Source: Chara braunii
Lineage: Eukaryota; Streptophyta; Charophyceae; Charales; Characeae
Reading direction: 5' to 3'
Assembly (NCBI GenBank): GCA_003427395.1
Contig: BFEA01000115.1
Location: 2,256,142-2,320,141, forward strand
Length of the DNA stretch: 64,000 nucleotides
In this document: one piece after another, positions 52,660-63,070 of the stretch
Layout: each line of letters starts with the position of its first letter
Numbering within the stretch: the stretch's first letter is position 1
Position numbers and translations under genes: made by a program
The notes under the pieces: model-generated
What the model saw: only the letters and a program-made list of their open reading frames with translations
What the model was told of the DNA's origin: nothing
Database searches by the model: none

Positions 52660-52723
52660 ACGGCACATGTTTGGAGGGAAAAGGTTAGTGGGCCTAAAAA
52701 AAATTGATTGAAAGCGATATCGG

Positions 52724-52755
<32 letters not shown>

Positions 52756-52861
52756 GAGAAAAAAATGGGTTGTCTGGGCAGACGTCCTGCCTTGCTAGCA
52801 AAACACGAATCTTATAAAGAAACAAAACCAAACAAAAAAAAGAAAAACAAAGACAGATTTG
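52660..52861. other. Spacer with 25-base A tract
   Basis: A-rich sequence (A run about 52729-52754) separates LINE K from a short repeat array. Nothing else is seen. Confidence 0.4.
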
Positions 52862-53165
52862 GACATAATATCCATCCTATACATTCTGAAAAATAATAGT
52901 GTGAGTATGCCATGAGTGAGGGCATTTCCAAAAATATAAATAGGAAAAAAAAATAAAAGATATGGTCACGATAGCGGTCAGATACAGTTTAGACAGTACT
53001 AGTATGAGTATGCCCTCAGTGAGGGTCTTTCCTGTGAAGGTGAAAAACGCCTTACCTCTGGCAGGGCACAAGAAGGAAAAAAAAAAAAACAATGAGTTGG
53101 TCGTGATAATGGTCAGATACATTCTGGACAGTACCATTATGAGTATGCCCTAGGTCAGATGGCTT
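52862..53165 (+). repeat. Array of three short A-rich retroposon units
   Basis: Units start at about 52862, 52963 and 53098. They share (C/G)ATAATGGTCAGATACA(T/G), TTCTGGACAGTAC and GAGTATGCCCTCAGTGAGGG and have A runs between them. GCCCTC-AGT-GAGGG(C/T) can pair as a compact hairpin. One more copy lies at 8010-8070. Confidence 0.65.
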
Positions 53166-53399
53166 CCCCCATATTTCTTTTCTGTTTCTTTCATGAAAGA
53201 GCAATGACATTTGTTTATCATTGATTGGATCTTAGTTTTTTTTTTTTTTTTTTTTCCCCAGTGTCATCTGTTGGCACGAGGTATAACACTTGCGTTTAAA
53301 GGTAGGTTGCTACCCGTACCCTGATATTTTTCTTTTCAGTCTATTACTGTAGCAGTCAAGCTCAGAAACGTGCAATTTTTGGTTCCTTAATCTAGCTTC

Positions 53400-53765
53400 G
53401 TGTGAACTGGTGGTTTAACACATCTAGTTTTAGTGAGGGTGGGTGACGCCTCATCCACTTGTGGATCATACAACTCTTCAATGGTCGTGAGTTTCACTTT
53501 TACTTGAGTTATGCCAAAAAAATGTGTGTCTATCGCACCTTTCATTGTATTCTTAGTTAGTTTTGTTCGGATCCGTATGCCTTCCCAGTGGTATTCGGCT
53601 TCCTCATAAACTGGTCTTTTAGGTTTTGCATGTGATTACTTTGAACGGATCCTGCTCATACGAAGTTTTTTGCTTCTCGAGATCTAGTAGTTGGTTCATG
53701 GTTTCGATATTCAGTTAGTGTTTTTGTGTTGCTAGGTATTTCGCAACATGATTGTTTTTTATGGC
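53400..53765 (-). pseudogene. LINE M: endonuclease-RT linker of the same interrupted LINE
   Basis: Minus-strand text: ETMNQLLDLEKQKTSYEQDP (about 53700-53640), then YEEAEYHWEGIRIRTKL and GAIDTHFFGITQVKVKLTTI, EELYDPQVDEA (53600-53450). This matches LINE H 33080-33330. It lies just upstream of LINE K, with the short repeat array between them. Confidence 0.75.
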
Positions 53766-55000
53766 TAGGAAGATTATTTCATTTAAGTTCTCATGTCTTA
53801 TTTTTTCTCATTAAACAAACATTGAAAAAATTGGTTGCACAACGTTTTTCAAATCTTATCTGCCCGAGTCTTAAAACATGATTCTAATTGCAACAAAAAA
53901 TCACAACTTCAAATCTCACCTGGCACTCTCAACCTAGATCAACCGCACAATTCAACAGAATCCACAAACTTGAAATACAATCTCAACCAATTTAATCACT
54001 ATGTAGTCGTCAGATGACAATCTCTACATAGAAAATTATTTCAACTTTTTTTTTTCTACCTAAGAACTCTGAGGTTGGAGAACATTGTTTTCACTATGGA
54101 GGGTTTCTAAAACGTAATGGGTCATGTCTTTACTGTCTGAGACCCGTCTTGTTCTATATATCTTCCAAATGGTAATCTCAACATACTTCACAATCCCAAC
54201 GAGGTTCATGATCCCTCGTTGGAATATAGTCGGATTTCAATATCAATCTACATATTTGTTATGATCATTGATCTCAATATGGTGCACTTTTTTTATGTAT
54301 GTTTGCTGCTCTTCGAGGAAAAATCTTAGTTCTTATGATTTTTTCATTTTTCATGCTATCTAAAATTGGACCACCCATAGTTTTTATGCCCAAAAAGGTA
54401 GAAAACCTTAAGGAGGAGGAGGTGGCTTTGACATGTGGAGGAACACTATACCTCCAATTGCTCAATTTGTTATGCTTGTTCCCAGGTAGTTAGAATCATT
54501 TTTGGTATTTATGTTTTTTAAATCCCAATACCAATATTTTTTTCTCGTGGTTTTGACATTGTGATAAACGATTCAAATAGCAGTATATCCAATACGAAAG
54601 GGAAAAAACTAGCTCAAACTAAATAATGTCACTGCTCCAAGAGTTTGTGCACCTTACCATCACTACGTCATACTCAATCAGCAAAACCATGCGTGACTAT
54701 TACATTGTACGTAAATGTAGCCAGATGTTTTTCTAATTGCATGTTACGAGTTGACAAAGCAAGATGTCAATAAAATATGTTATTTTGTTAAGACCAGACA
54801 AGCAATATCAAATATTACACTCTAGCTTTGTGAGAATATAATAAACATCAATGCACTATCAACATCCATGCATAAACTTCACCACAAATACTGTTGTATA
54901 TTCCATAAGGTATATTATAAAGTGAATATCCCACATAAATACGTAATAAAAAAAATATATTCTTGATGACCTATGAATTTTGTTAATTGTCGGGCACCGC
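53766..55000. other. AT-rich region without recognised genes
   Basis: Low-complexity AT-rich DNA. A 64-codon plus frame (54299-54493) begins with a hydrophobic stretch but has no other support. No repeats of the families above are seen. Confidence 0.5.
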
Positions 55001-55670
55001 GATCTCGGTCGTGGTCAGCGGTTAGGATCGCCACAGTGGTGACCTTTGGCCGCCTGCAGCGGCTGAGGAGAGGGGGGTCCTACCGATCGAGGTCGGGATT
55101 CCAGGGGTGTCGCCAGTAGTTCCAATGAAGGGGACTCGATGGGTTTGACCACACTTCGTTTTCAGAACGAGTGTCTCAGTCGCCCATTCGGCCTCTGTAT
55201 CACGGAACCAGCGAGACTAGGGAGTTCCAAGGATAAAGTCGTACCCAGTCTCTAGCACGTCGAAATATGCAGAGGAATGGTAGCGTCGAGGCGCCTGGGT
55301 ACTATCAGATGGTTGGGGTGTGAGGGAGAAGTGGAGATCAGGGACCTTCTGATCGAAGAGTGTTGCGTCTTGTTATCCCCGAGGGTAACGGAGATAGGAG
55401 AGCGAGACCCGGAGGTAGCTAGGCGAGTTTCCTCAACCACGCGAGGGTGAACGAAGTCTCCCTGCGAGCCAAAGTCTCATAAAGCACGGTACACCCTCGT
55501 AGATGTCCCCAGGCGAATAGGGATGATGGGGAGGGTGCGATCAGGGTCAGAGAGCGGAGCGATAAGACGACGCAGGACGTTTACGTGTCTCATGAGTCGC
55601 TCCAGGCGAGCCTGAAGAATGTTCAAATCCAGGAGAGATGACACTGTTACTTCGCGCATGAATTTAGCGC
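55001..55670 (-). pseudogene. Ty3/gypsy protease-region fragment
   Basis: About 55110-55660 aligns with 46020-46590 of gypsy-1 in the same orientation (for example CCAATGAAGGGGACTCGATGG, GGATAAAGTCGTACCCAGTC, GGTAGCGTCGAGGC). Minus reading gives VEETRLATSGSRSPISVTLG and, upstream, a Leu-stop-Asp-Phe-Gly-Ser-type active-site remnant. The A/T-rich insertion of gypsy-1 is absent. No LTR is adjacent. Confidence 0.75.
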
Positions 55671-55932
55671 CTTGTTGCGACAGATACGGGAGCAACAAAA
55701 AAAGAACTTGTTGTGCTTGACTCTAATTCGACTCCGTGAAATGATTGAAAAGAGAGAGGGAATGGTCGCAGGAAACCCACGAGTCTTCTACGTGCAACCT
55801 CTAGATTCAAATTTGAGTATGAATTTTAACACTCAATGGGTGTCCCAACAGGCACCACCTACACACCCCGCCAACGAGGAAGGGCCAAAACAATTAAAAA
55901 GGGGGGGGGGGAGGAAATAGGGAAGAGAAAAC
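55671..55932. other. Unassigned spacer
   Basis: A charged 82-codon plus frame (55672-55920) has no recognised motif. A G run lies near 55905. Confidence 0.35.
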
Positions 55933-56012
55933 GAGGCAGTAATGCCTCATGTTCTGGTTCCACCAACCTTTTGAGGCTGAAGTGACTCTGATATTTCAGC
56001 TTCGAAAGGTTG
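55933..56012. other. Two hairpins, one with an 18-bp stem
   Basis: GAGGCA (55933-55938) pairs with TGCCTC (55943-55948). Then CAACCTTTTGAGGCTGAA (55964-55981) pairs along all 18 positions (two G-U) with TTCAGCTTCGAAAGGTTG (55995-56012), with a 13-base loop. Confidence 0.75.
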
Positions 56013-56361
56013 TGCGAATATTCAAAGCCACAGGATTTTCGATCATGTGGTCTAGATTATCATGCGTGAGGGGAAAGGAAATGATATCTCTGGTACAAGT
56101 ACTAAAGGTAACGATCAGGCTCTCGTTTTTTTGTGGGAGCGTGTAAAACTAAACAACCATTTTGGAAAAATGACTAAGTTCAGTAGATACTTGATGTACT
56201 TGCACTAGGAAAAAAATCTAGAGACGTCGAATTTTAAAGAGTCATAACTTTTCAAAGAATGATCAGAAAAACAAAGAAAGAATAGATTTAGAAATGGCAG
56301 AGNGACAGTTATCTCGTAAAAGTCCGGGATAGTTGCATAAAATACAGGGAAAGAAAAAAAA
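56013..56361. other. Spacer between hairpin clusters
   Basis: A-rich, no gene recognised; one N at 56303. Confidence 0.4.
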
Positions 56362-56459
56362 GAGGCAGTTGAAAGTAACTGCCTCCCTAAGTGTGTGGTT
56401 GAGGTGTGGACACACTAGGCCCTTGATCTCACCTCGGATCAAGGGCTCTGCTTGAGCCC
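56362..56459. other. Cluster of four perfect hairpin stems, two mutually exclusive
   Basis: GAGGCAGTT 56362-56370 pairs with AACTGCCTC 56377-56385. AGTGTGT 56390-56396 pairs with ACACACT 56410-56416. GCCCTTGATC 56419-56428 pairs with GATCAAGGGC 56437-56446. GGGCTC 56443-56448 pairs with GAGCCC 56454-56459. The third and fourth stems share GGGC, so only one can form fully. An A-rich run (56348-56361) adjoins. Confidence 0.75.
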
Positions 56460-58780
56460 ACAATTTTTACTGTTGGCTGGAGTGGTGCACACCTCACTTC
56501 AGTAAGTATAAAAGAGCAACTCTTCCCCTTAATGCCTTACAAGGTGGAAATGTTGCCCACACTCATCTAGTTGAGTGTTGGCCAGATATTGTGCCACTGT
56601 GGGGGGCCTGAGGGAAGACTCCGCTGGAGAAGTTGATAGTTTGTAGAGAAGTGTTGGAGGGAGGAGTTAGAGGTTTGCAGGGTAAGGGAAGGTTTTGCTT
56701 CTCTGGAAAAGGGCAGCCATAGCTGAGGGTTGGGAGCTTTGGCCCCACCTCTATGTTAGTGATGCGGCCATAAGGATGTGTTAGGGGCCAGCTTTGCGGC
56801 AAACAACACCCGTCTCAATAGGGACATATTGCCGGATTAAGCCACGTGGTGTCGATATTCCGTATGTGTGGGTAGGTGCGCCGATTGACGGCACCATAAC
56901 GATGACATTTTCAATGGGGTCATGCTGCAAAATTTTCGGCTTGTCGAGGACACTATTTTGAGGGGAAGAGCAACCAAAGTTTTGCGGCATATAGACCCTT
57001 CTGTTATGGTGTCCGAGCAGGTGGTGCTGGTGTTGGACAACCGTGGTACTGGTTCTGACGACGTGGCGAGTGGTGGTCCCACCATTATTTTTTTGAGGTG
57101 TGCGGCGGTTGTGGTGCATTCCAACATGGTTTAACAATAAAATTGGCATTGATGTATATCTTCGACTCAGTTCCAAGTATAGGGTTTTTTTCTAGACCGC
57201 GCGAGATTTATATTTTTTATATAATTTGGCGTGTACCATCAACAAATGAGGCAAAGTGGATTCGTTGCTGCCATCGCGGGGTCGTTTTGGGACTGGACAT
57301 CTTAATGAGTGGATCAAAGATGTTAGTTGAAGCATGGTGCGGCAATTGGTGGAGCTTGTGACACACGTGTTTTTTGCATCCGGAATCACCTTTATTTTTT
57401 TGAGGCACGCGGTGCAAGTGTTTTTTGCATTGTTGGTGTCATTCGATGTTGCGAGCAATAGAGTGGAACCACTTGAGACCACTTTCTGGGACCAGTTAGC
57501 ACCAACTTGAGTTTTGGGGCGCAAGCTATCGTTGATCTCATACTCACTTTGCTTGAGATGCGGTAATCGAAGGAGTTTGGACTTGAGCTTGACTTGGGGC
57601 AGTCCTTGGAAGTTGTGGTGCAGTTGGGATTGTATTATCCGGGACGTTGGACCCATGTGGGACTTGTTTTTAGGAACACACTCTTTGAGGATTATCTTAT
57701 TGAGTCTTTGCAGTGAACCCAACCTTTGCTTATTCCAACACTTGGGGAAGAACGTGGATCGTTGCTCGGGGAAAAGACCACAACTTGTGAAGTTGTGGGT
57801 CACATATTTTGAATTTCAGTGGCGGTTGTCTTTTTGAAACATTATTTGACTTCCTTGAGTGAGTCGATTCAAACTTCACTCAAGGTCAATTAAAGGGCTC
57901 ATACATCCTTTCACATCTATGTGCATCCACACTTTGCTTGACCCTATTTGTTTTGAATTTTCAAAAGAAAAGGTAGAGTAGGCTCAGTAGGATTGTGAGA
58001 GTCATGCATGTAAAATGTGAGGTTTGGCTTGGGTGTGGGGTTTTGTTGGTTTCATTTGACTTGTCGTTTGCTTGTTGTACATGTGGGTTACAAAAATTCT
58101 TTTTGATGATGTCTATATGAGATNAAGAAAAATTTTCTNCATTCACNCCTTTGCTTGCACGCCTGGACAAATAGATTGTGTTTTGAAAACGGGATAAATC
58201 AATGGACTTCGTAAAAGAAACTCGTAGATATTTATAAAAAAAAAAAGGTCAATTGAATTTAATTTTTTCGTAAGGCAAGCCATTTTATCCCGAATGCCCA
58301 TTTTAATTTTTGTCGTGTCTAAATAGANTTTTTTCCTCACTTCTCCCGAGTCTCATTTCGTCCAAGTCTCCTTTGGTGAGGGAGAGAGGGAACAGGCGGG
58401 GCCGCCCATAGTTGACACGCTTCCANTCTTTAGGAAGGGTCTGAGTCGGGGCTTAGTTGCTTTAGGAGCCGACCCCATTAATGGTTCGGGGTGTGGGTTC
58501 GCCCGCATAAACCCAAATATTGGGGGAGTTATTATGCCGTTTCGGTGNTGGCGGTCCGAACTCTGAGATCNGGGCTTCATGATCGGGCGAGGGGGAGGGG
58601 TACCTCACCCTACCTTCTAGAGGGTTGAAAACATGACAACTAAGAAAAACCTTAACCACCCCTGAGTCTTTATCAAAAGGGGGTTCATTTAGAAAATCCA
58701 AAAAATATCAACTTAGGTGTCACTACCTGAATATGAGACTAGTGTCTCACGCAGCCTAGTCTTATGAACGACTAGTTAAA
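56460..58780. other. Unassigned DNA with scattered hairpins
   Basis: No gene recognised. Minus frames of 131 and 203 codons (56781-57176, 57192-57803) have no motif. GTGTTTTTTGCAT is repeated at 57368 and 57418 beside a TTTTTTTGAGG(C/T) block. CCTTGAGTGA (57853-57862) pairs perfectly with TCACTCAAGG (57876-57885). Several Ns lie after 58120. Confidence 0.45.
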
Positions 58781-58858
58781 GTGAACCCGCGTAGGTATCA
58801 CTCTCCTAGATNGGGTTCACACCACAAAAAGTGTTGACCCGGGATTAAAAGTGGTGTG
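58781..58858. other. Nested inverted repeats
   Basis: GTGAACCC (58781-58788) pairs with GGGTTCAC (58813-58820). CACACCAC (58818-58825) pairs with GTGGTGTG (58851-58858). The two stems share CAC at 58818-58820. Confidence 0.6.
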
Positions 58859-60072
58859 ACAACCTTCGATTGTCCTCGATCAATATAGGAACATAATGCA
58901 TAACTTTGGCGACCCAACTCATTAAAACAAAACGGAGACAATCCGACTACCTTGTCGGTTGAATCAAGGTTTATCGACCAAACCAATTTCTCGTTGGCTC
59001 AATTTATAGTACTTTGTTTATTGAATTCAACCCGAAATGATCGATTTTTATTTTGATCTTGTGTTATTGGTTTTACCATATGATGTTCGACTTCTTTTAG
59101 CTATCAAATTGGATATATATTCCTATCGACAACAGTCGATTTATTTTTAGGCAATTATATTCAGTCATTATAACTTTCTTTTGACTAGTATCTTNGGGCT
59201 TCACGCTTGGTTGAAACCGTCCTAGTCGATNGGCATGCGCTTCGGTTTTAGGAAATCAACACCCTAGAGAACAAGCGGCGTTCGGGTTTAGGCAACGTTT
59301 TAATCAAGCGTACATATACTGCAGCGAGACGAGCAAACGCCCTCAACTGACCTACCTCTGCGATTGCATATAAAAAATTTTGCANGTGGGTCAGTAGCTC
59401 AGTATGGATACACCCTTAAAGGTTGTGACAACCCTTAGGGAAGGTACNTTGTGCCTTGCAGAAACCTACCTGTCGTAAGGGACTGCGAGAGGTACGTCTT
59501 CGTGGGATTATTTAGGTGTTGTTCCTAAGTTGTCTCTTGTCTTTTAGTTTTTTTCTTTAACTCCTGCGTGACGTGGGCGGGAGGGCTNTTGCCTTTTGCG
59601 AAAAAGGTGGGAGCCGGTGCGCTTAAGCTTCATATTTTATTTTTTGGNTGGGAAATGTATTGGTGGGGAAACATGGTAAATTGATGTGAGTACATAATAA
59701 AGTACAACAAACTTTGGCAGCAAGCACCTTGTTGCAATGCAGAGGGAGTTGAAAATCAAGGTTTGCACCCTCATGAGCGATTGGGTACGCAACGTGTCTC
59801 TTGGCTAGACGGGTGTGAGCCTTTGAAACTTTTGTTGTTCCCGACTCAATAGAAACAAGAACTCATTGCCATAGGCATTTAAAGCCTGGGCAGAGCAGCC
59901 TCTCCTTCCGCATCCTTTCACATGCTTACNGGTTATAAGCAACATGACTGTTGGCCNCCATAATAGATGGGGTAAGGGAGAGTTTTGTGTAAAGACAAAC
60001 AAACAAACAAACAAACAAGCAAATTTTTTTGTTTTATAAAAGAAAAACTCTCTTTTGGATGTTAGAGGGGTT
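58859..60072. other. Unassigned DNA; tRNA-like stretch and AAAC repeat
   Basis: Near 59393-59445, GTAGCTCAGTATGG resembles a tRNA A box and AAGGTTGT/ACAACC pairs downstream, but there is no convincing B box or acceptor stem. An (AAAC)n run lies at about 59996-60017. No gene recognised. Confidence 0.35.
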
Positions 60073-60190
60073 GAAAACGGGTCCAGTGTCTCATACACAA
60101 ATGCCTAAATTGTGTCTGAGTTGTATGAGAAGACTATTGCCTGACAACATTGATTGCCCTGGGTACCCAGGGGATTAACTGAGCAAGCAT

Positions 60191-60498
60191 ACTAGAAGGA
60201 GTGTTTGAGATGAGAGATTAACAGACTTTTTTGCATCCACCGCCCATCTTTTCCGCCTAGTCGGTCCTTATTATCATTTCTTCCTCACTGATCATACCAG
60301 GAGTGTTTGAGATGAAACATTAACAGATTTTGCTACAGCCACCACCTATCTCCTTTGCCCAGCCGGTCCTTATTCTCCTATTTTCCTCACTGATCATACT
60401 AGGAGTGTTTGAGGTGAGAGATTAACAAATTTTGTTGCAGCCACCGCCCATCTCCTCCACCCAGCCGGTCCGTATTCTCCTCTCTTCCTCACTGATTA
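60191..60498. repeat. Three tandem units of about 103 bp in the LINE L 3' UTR
   Basis: Units begin AC(T/C)AG...GGAGTGTTTGAG at 60191, 60296 and 60398. They share GATTAACA(G/A)A, CAGCCACC, CCCAGCCGGTCC(T/G)TATT and CTTCCTCACTGAT. Confidence 0.9.
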
Positions 60499-60599
60499 GC
60501 GGTGCTGCAATCCAGTCGAAATTCCTCCTCTTGTCAGCATCCGGGGGGGCGGGGGAGGATAGGGGGTATCTGTCTTCCTGGGGGGACCAAGAGAGGGAG

Positions 60600-61154
60600 G
60601 CGATCCCCTCTCCCTTTTATGGAGAGGGAGGAAAGAGTAAGTCCAACATTTCTGCGAGGGCCAAGCGGTGGGCCAGGAAGGGGTCCGGAAAGTCCATTAG
60701 GGGGCGTAGTGGAAAGGCAAGATTTATTGTTGTCCAATCCTGGAATGCTAGGCGGTAGTCCCTTTTCCCTACTAGGTCATGGTGCTCGTTTCTGGGTTCA
60801 TCCCAATACATCGGTTGCAGGTCCTGCGCGCCAACCCATGTGGCCGCTGCCGCCAACCGTTTACGGTCTCCGTATTAACCGCAGCTCTATTGTTTCTTCA
60901 TCGGGGAAAGGAACTGGCAGTTTANCATGTGCCACCTCCCACAAGTGGTTAACGGGACCTTTAGGTTTTGTTATAAATGGTATGACAAGTTTTTTAAAAT
61001 TTTTGGTCTCTGTTAACTGTCTCTCCCACCTCTTTGACAACTTCAACTGGATTTGTTGTTTGATCTGCTCTGTGACTTCCGGTCCTCTACCAGGGCGGTT
61101 TCCCGAACTAGGATGCAGTGTTGCCATTATAGTGCCCAAAGCACTATTGGACAT
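60600..61154 (-). pseudogene. LINE L ORF2 distal part and tail domain
   Basis: 61154-60861 is an open frame that begins MSNSALGTIMATLHPSSGNR and includes a helical EQIKQQIQLKLSKRWERQLT. 60856-60617 continues with a KRDYRLAFQDWTTINLAFPL and RPLMDFPDPF ending typical of the tail domain. One N falls in the first frame. Confidence 0.65.
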
Positions 61155-61159
61155 CCTAA

Positions 61160-61453
61160 TCTAAATGTGTTATCTGCAAAGGACAGTGCGTCATCCATCG
61201 CTCGGCAGAATCCAATTAGGATAGCTCGCCAGGACCAGGGTCACGGGGTGGTCTGGAGCCGTCTGTCTTCATATTTTGTCTCACCGCTTCCATGTTAACT
61301 GTGCATTTGGGCACTGCATGAAGATGTGCTCAATGGTTTCTTCTCTCTCATGCGAGGGGAAGGCCGCCAGACATCTGGGACAACGTGGCAACGCTTGTCC
61401 CTTTTGTTCCAGTTGTGTATGGTCTATTAGCCAGTCAAGAGTAGGGAGGCAGC
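61160..61453 (-). pseudogene. LINE L zf-RVT remnant
   Basis: Minus reading from the LTR: CLPTLDWLIDHTQLEQKGQA, CPRC, FPSHEREETIEHIFMQCPNA, then diverged text and stops (the WWD block is lost). The first residue read is the Cys of the HRCLPT motif, which fixes the gypsy-2 insertion point in the LINE. Confidence 0.8.
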
Positions 61454-62278
61454 TGTGCCGGATCCGCCGGGATGGTTGTCCGTCATGATGGAGAAGAAGG
61501 GTTGACGAAGGAGGAGGTAGAGATGGAGCTGGAAGAGACAGCGCAGCTCTGACGCAGACTCAACACGCACGTACTTCAAGACGTGCAAAAGTGAAGAATG
61601 ACGAAATACAGACTGCAACTGAGAAAAGGTTAAAAACAGTCGTATTTTTCATCACCACTTCAGGACGCCCTTCACCACTTTAGGATGCAGCCTGCCTAAA
61701 CAGGTNGTTTTCAGGGTCTTCANAGCTTTCACCACTTCATGACCATTCAGGATGAGACCTGAATGGTCATGAAGTGGTGAAAACTCTGAAGACCCTGAAA
61801 ACCATATGTTTAGGCAGGTTGCATCCTCAAGTGGTGAAGGGTGGTTTTCATGGTCTTCAGACCTTTCACCACTTCAGGATCATTCAGGATTTTCAGACTG
61901 CCCAAAACTCTCACTTGACCACTTCAGGACACCCTTCACCACTTCAGGATGCAGCCTGCCTAAACAAATGGTTTTCAGGGTCTTCGGACCTTTCACCACT
62001 TCAGGACCATTCANGATTTTCAGACTGCCAAAAACTGTCACTTCCTGAATTTCCAGCTACCCGATAACCGCTTGTGCTGCAGTTGGGGTATACCCCCAAC
62101 GAACTGACAGAACTGGACTGGACTGGCCTGGTCCCGACAGTGGTACCAAGCAAGACTGCACTGGACTGAAACAGTACATGGCCTGTGGGGTCAGACCATG
62201 GCCTGGTGTCGCATGTCGAACTGGCAAATAGCCGAATAGGCCCTGGCTGTAGGCCAAGGCAGATAGAGGTTCACTGCA
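61454..62278 (-). repeat. Gypsy-2 3' LTR with internal foldback insertion
   Basis: It starts TGTGCCGGATCCGCC and ends TTCACTGCA, homologous to 41323-41678. Removing 61621-62076 leaves an LTR of about 360 bp. Confidence 0.85.
61621..62076. mobile_element. Foldback-like insertion in the gypsy-2 LTR
   Basis: It is flanked by CTGCAACT (61613-61620) and CTGCAGTT (62077-62084), a possible 8-bp target duplication with two mismatches. Inside, an 84-bp arm at 61668-61751 is followed, after six bases, by its inverse at 61758-61841 with few mismatches; a third, direct copy of the same text lies at about 61870-62045. No coding frame is seen. Confidence 0.7.
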
Positions 62279-63070
62279 CGATTCTAAGACCTGTAATGGA
62301 TCGCAAGAGACATAAACACGCTATCCGCAAAAGCACCGGAACTCTGCAATATACAAAGCTGAAAACTCTACGATGTGGAGCAAGCTCCATGTGGAGTCCA
62401 TGCGATGNAACCTAAGCTACATAATGTCGAATGGAAAGCAAATGTCTGGTATACACAGCCTAACTACCANCTGAAAATGAAATGTAGCATGATACAATCC
62501 TAAAGTCCTGGAGGCAACGGCCTCAGTGTTATAAATGAAAAAGAGCAATATGTCACAAGATAATGNCATGTCGTTGAACCACTAAGAGTGTGATGGTCTC
62601 AGAGGAGGTGAATGNAGCCTAAGAATCGAAACTCCTAAGGGCAGTCACACATGAAAGTGGGATAGGTCATCAGGCTCAAGGTGAGGGAGTGGTAGCAAAA
62701 CAAAACCAATGACCCTAACAGATAGATCATCAGGGAGGATAATGNTCGNCAAAAGGGTGACACCNTGCANGATCGACCATGAGAAAGGGAGAGTCTGGAA
62801 TAGGGTGGAGATATGCGTAACTGAAGGCATGCAAGAGCCGGCACTAGGGTGATGAGGGCAGTGAGTGAGGGAAACATGCACACAACTCACTGACTGGGGG
62901 AGGAGGGAGCTAGAGCTAGGAACAGGGAAGCCAAGATAACGCTATGGTCCCAATGCCTATGCGATACCAAGGGAGAGCCAAACTCAAAGAGACTCCGCTA
63001 AGTGATAACCATCATGCGACAGATGCAAGGGAATGTACAGGGTAGGGTGGTCACATGAAGTAGTCAGGTC
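62279..63070 (-). other. Gypsy-2 3' untranslated region
   Basis: It is colinear with 41679-42480 of gypsy-1, with scattered Ns. No frame is conserved between the copies. Confidence 0.75.

Larger units (their letters stand above)
60073..61453 (-). mobile_element. LINE L 3' fragment, cut by gypsy-2
   Basis: The minus-strand LINE begins at the gypsy-2 LTR inside zf-RVT, continues through the tail region, a 3' UTR with three tandem units of about 103 bp (60191-60498), and the 16-base palindrome CCCTGGGTACCCAGGG (60157-60172) flanked by CAATC motifs. It ends in a diverged GCTGGA-type core (60073-60095). The rest of the LINE is presumably beyond the window, on the far side of gypsy-2. Confidence 0.8.

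Noticed and set aside
57192-57803. 203-codon minus frame as a host gene
   Set aside because: Lys/Asn/Ser-rich with internal short repeats and no recognisable domain; it may be chance in AT-rich sequence.
59393-59445. tRNA gene
   Set aside because: The A-box-like text is good, but there is no B box or cloverleaf; kept only as a note.
60191-60498. CRISPR-like array
   Set aside because: Three long (103-bp) diverged tandem units without spacers inside a LINE 3' UTR.
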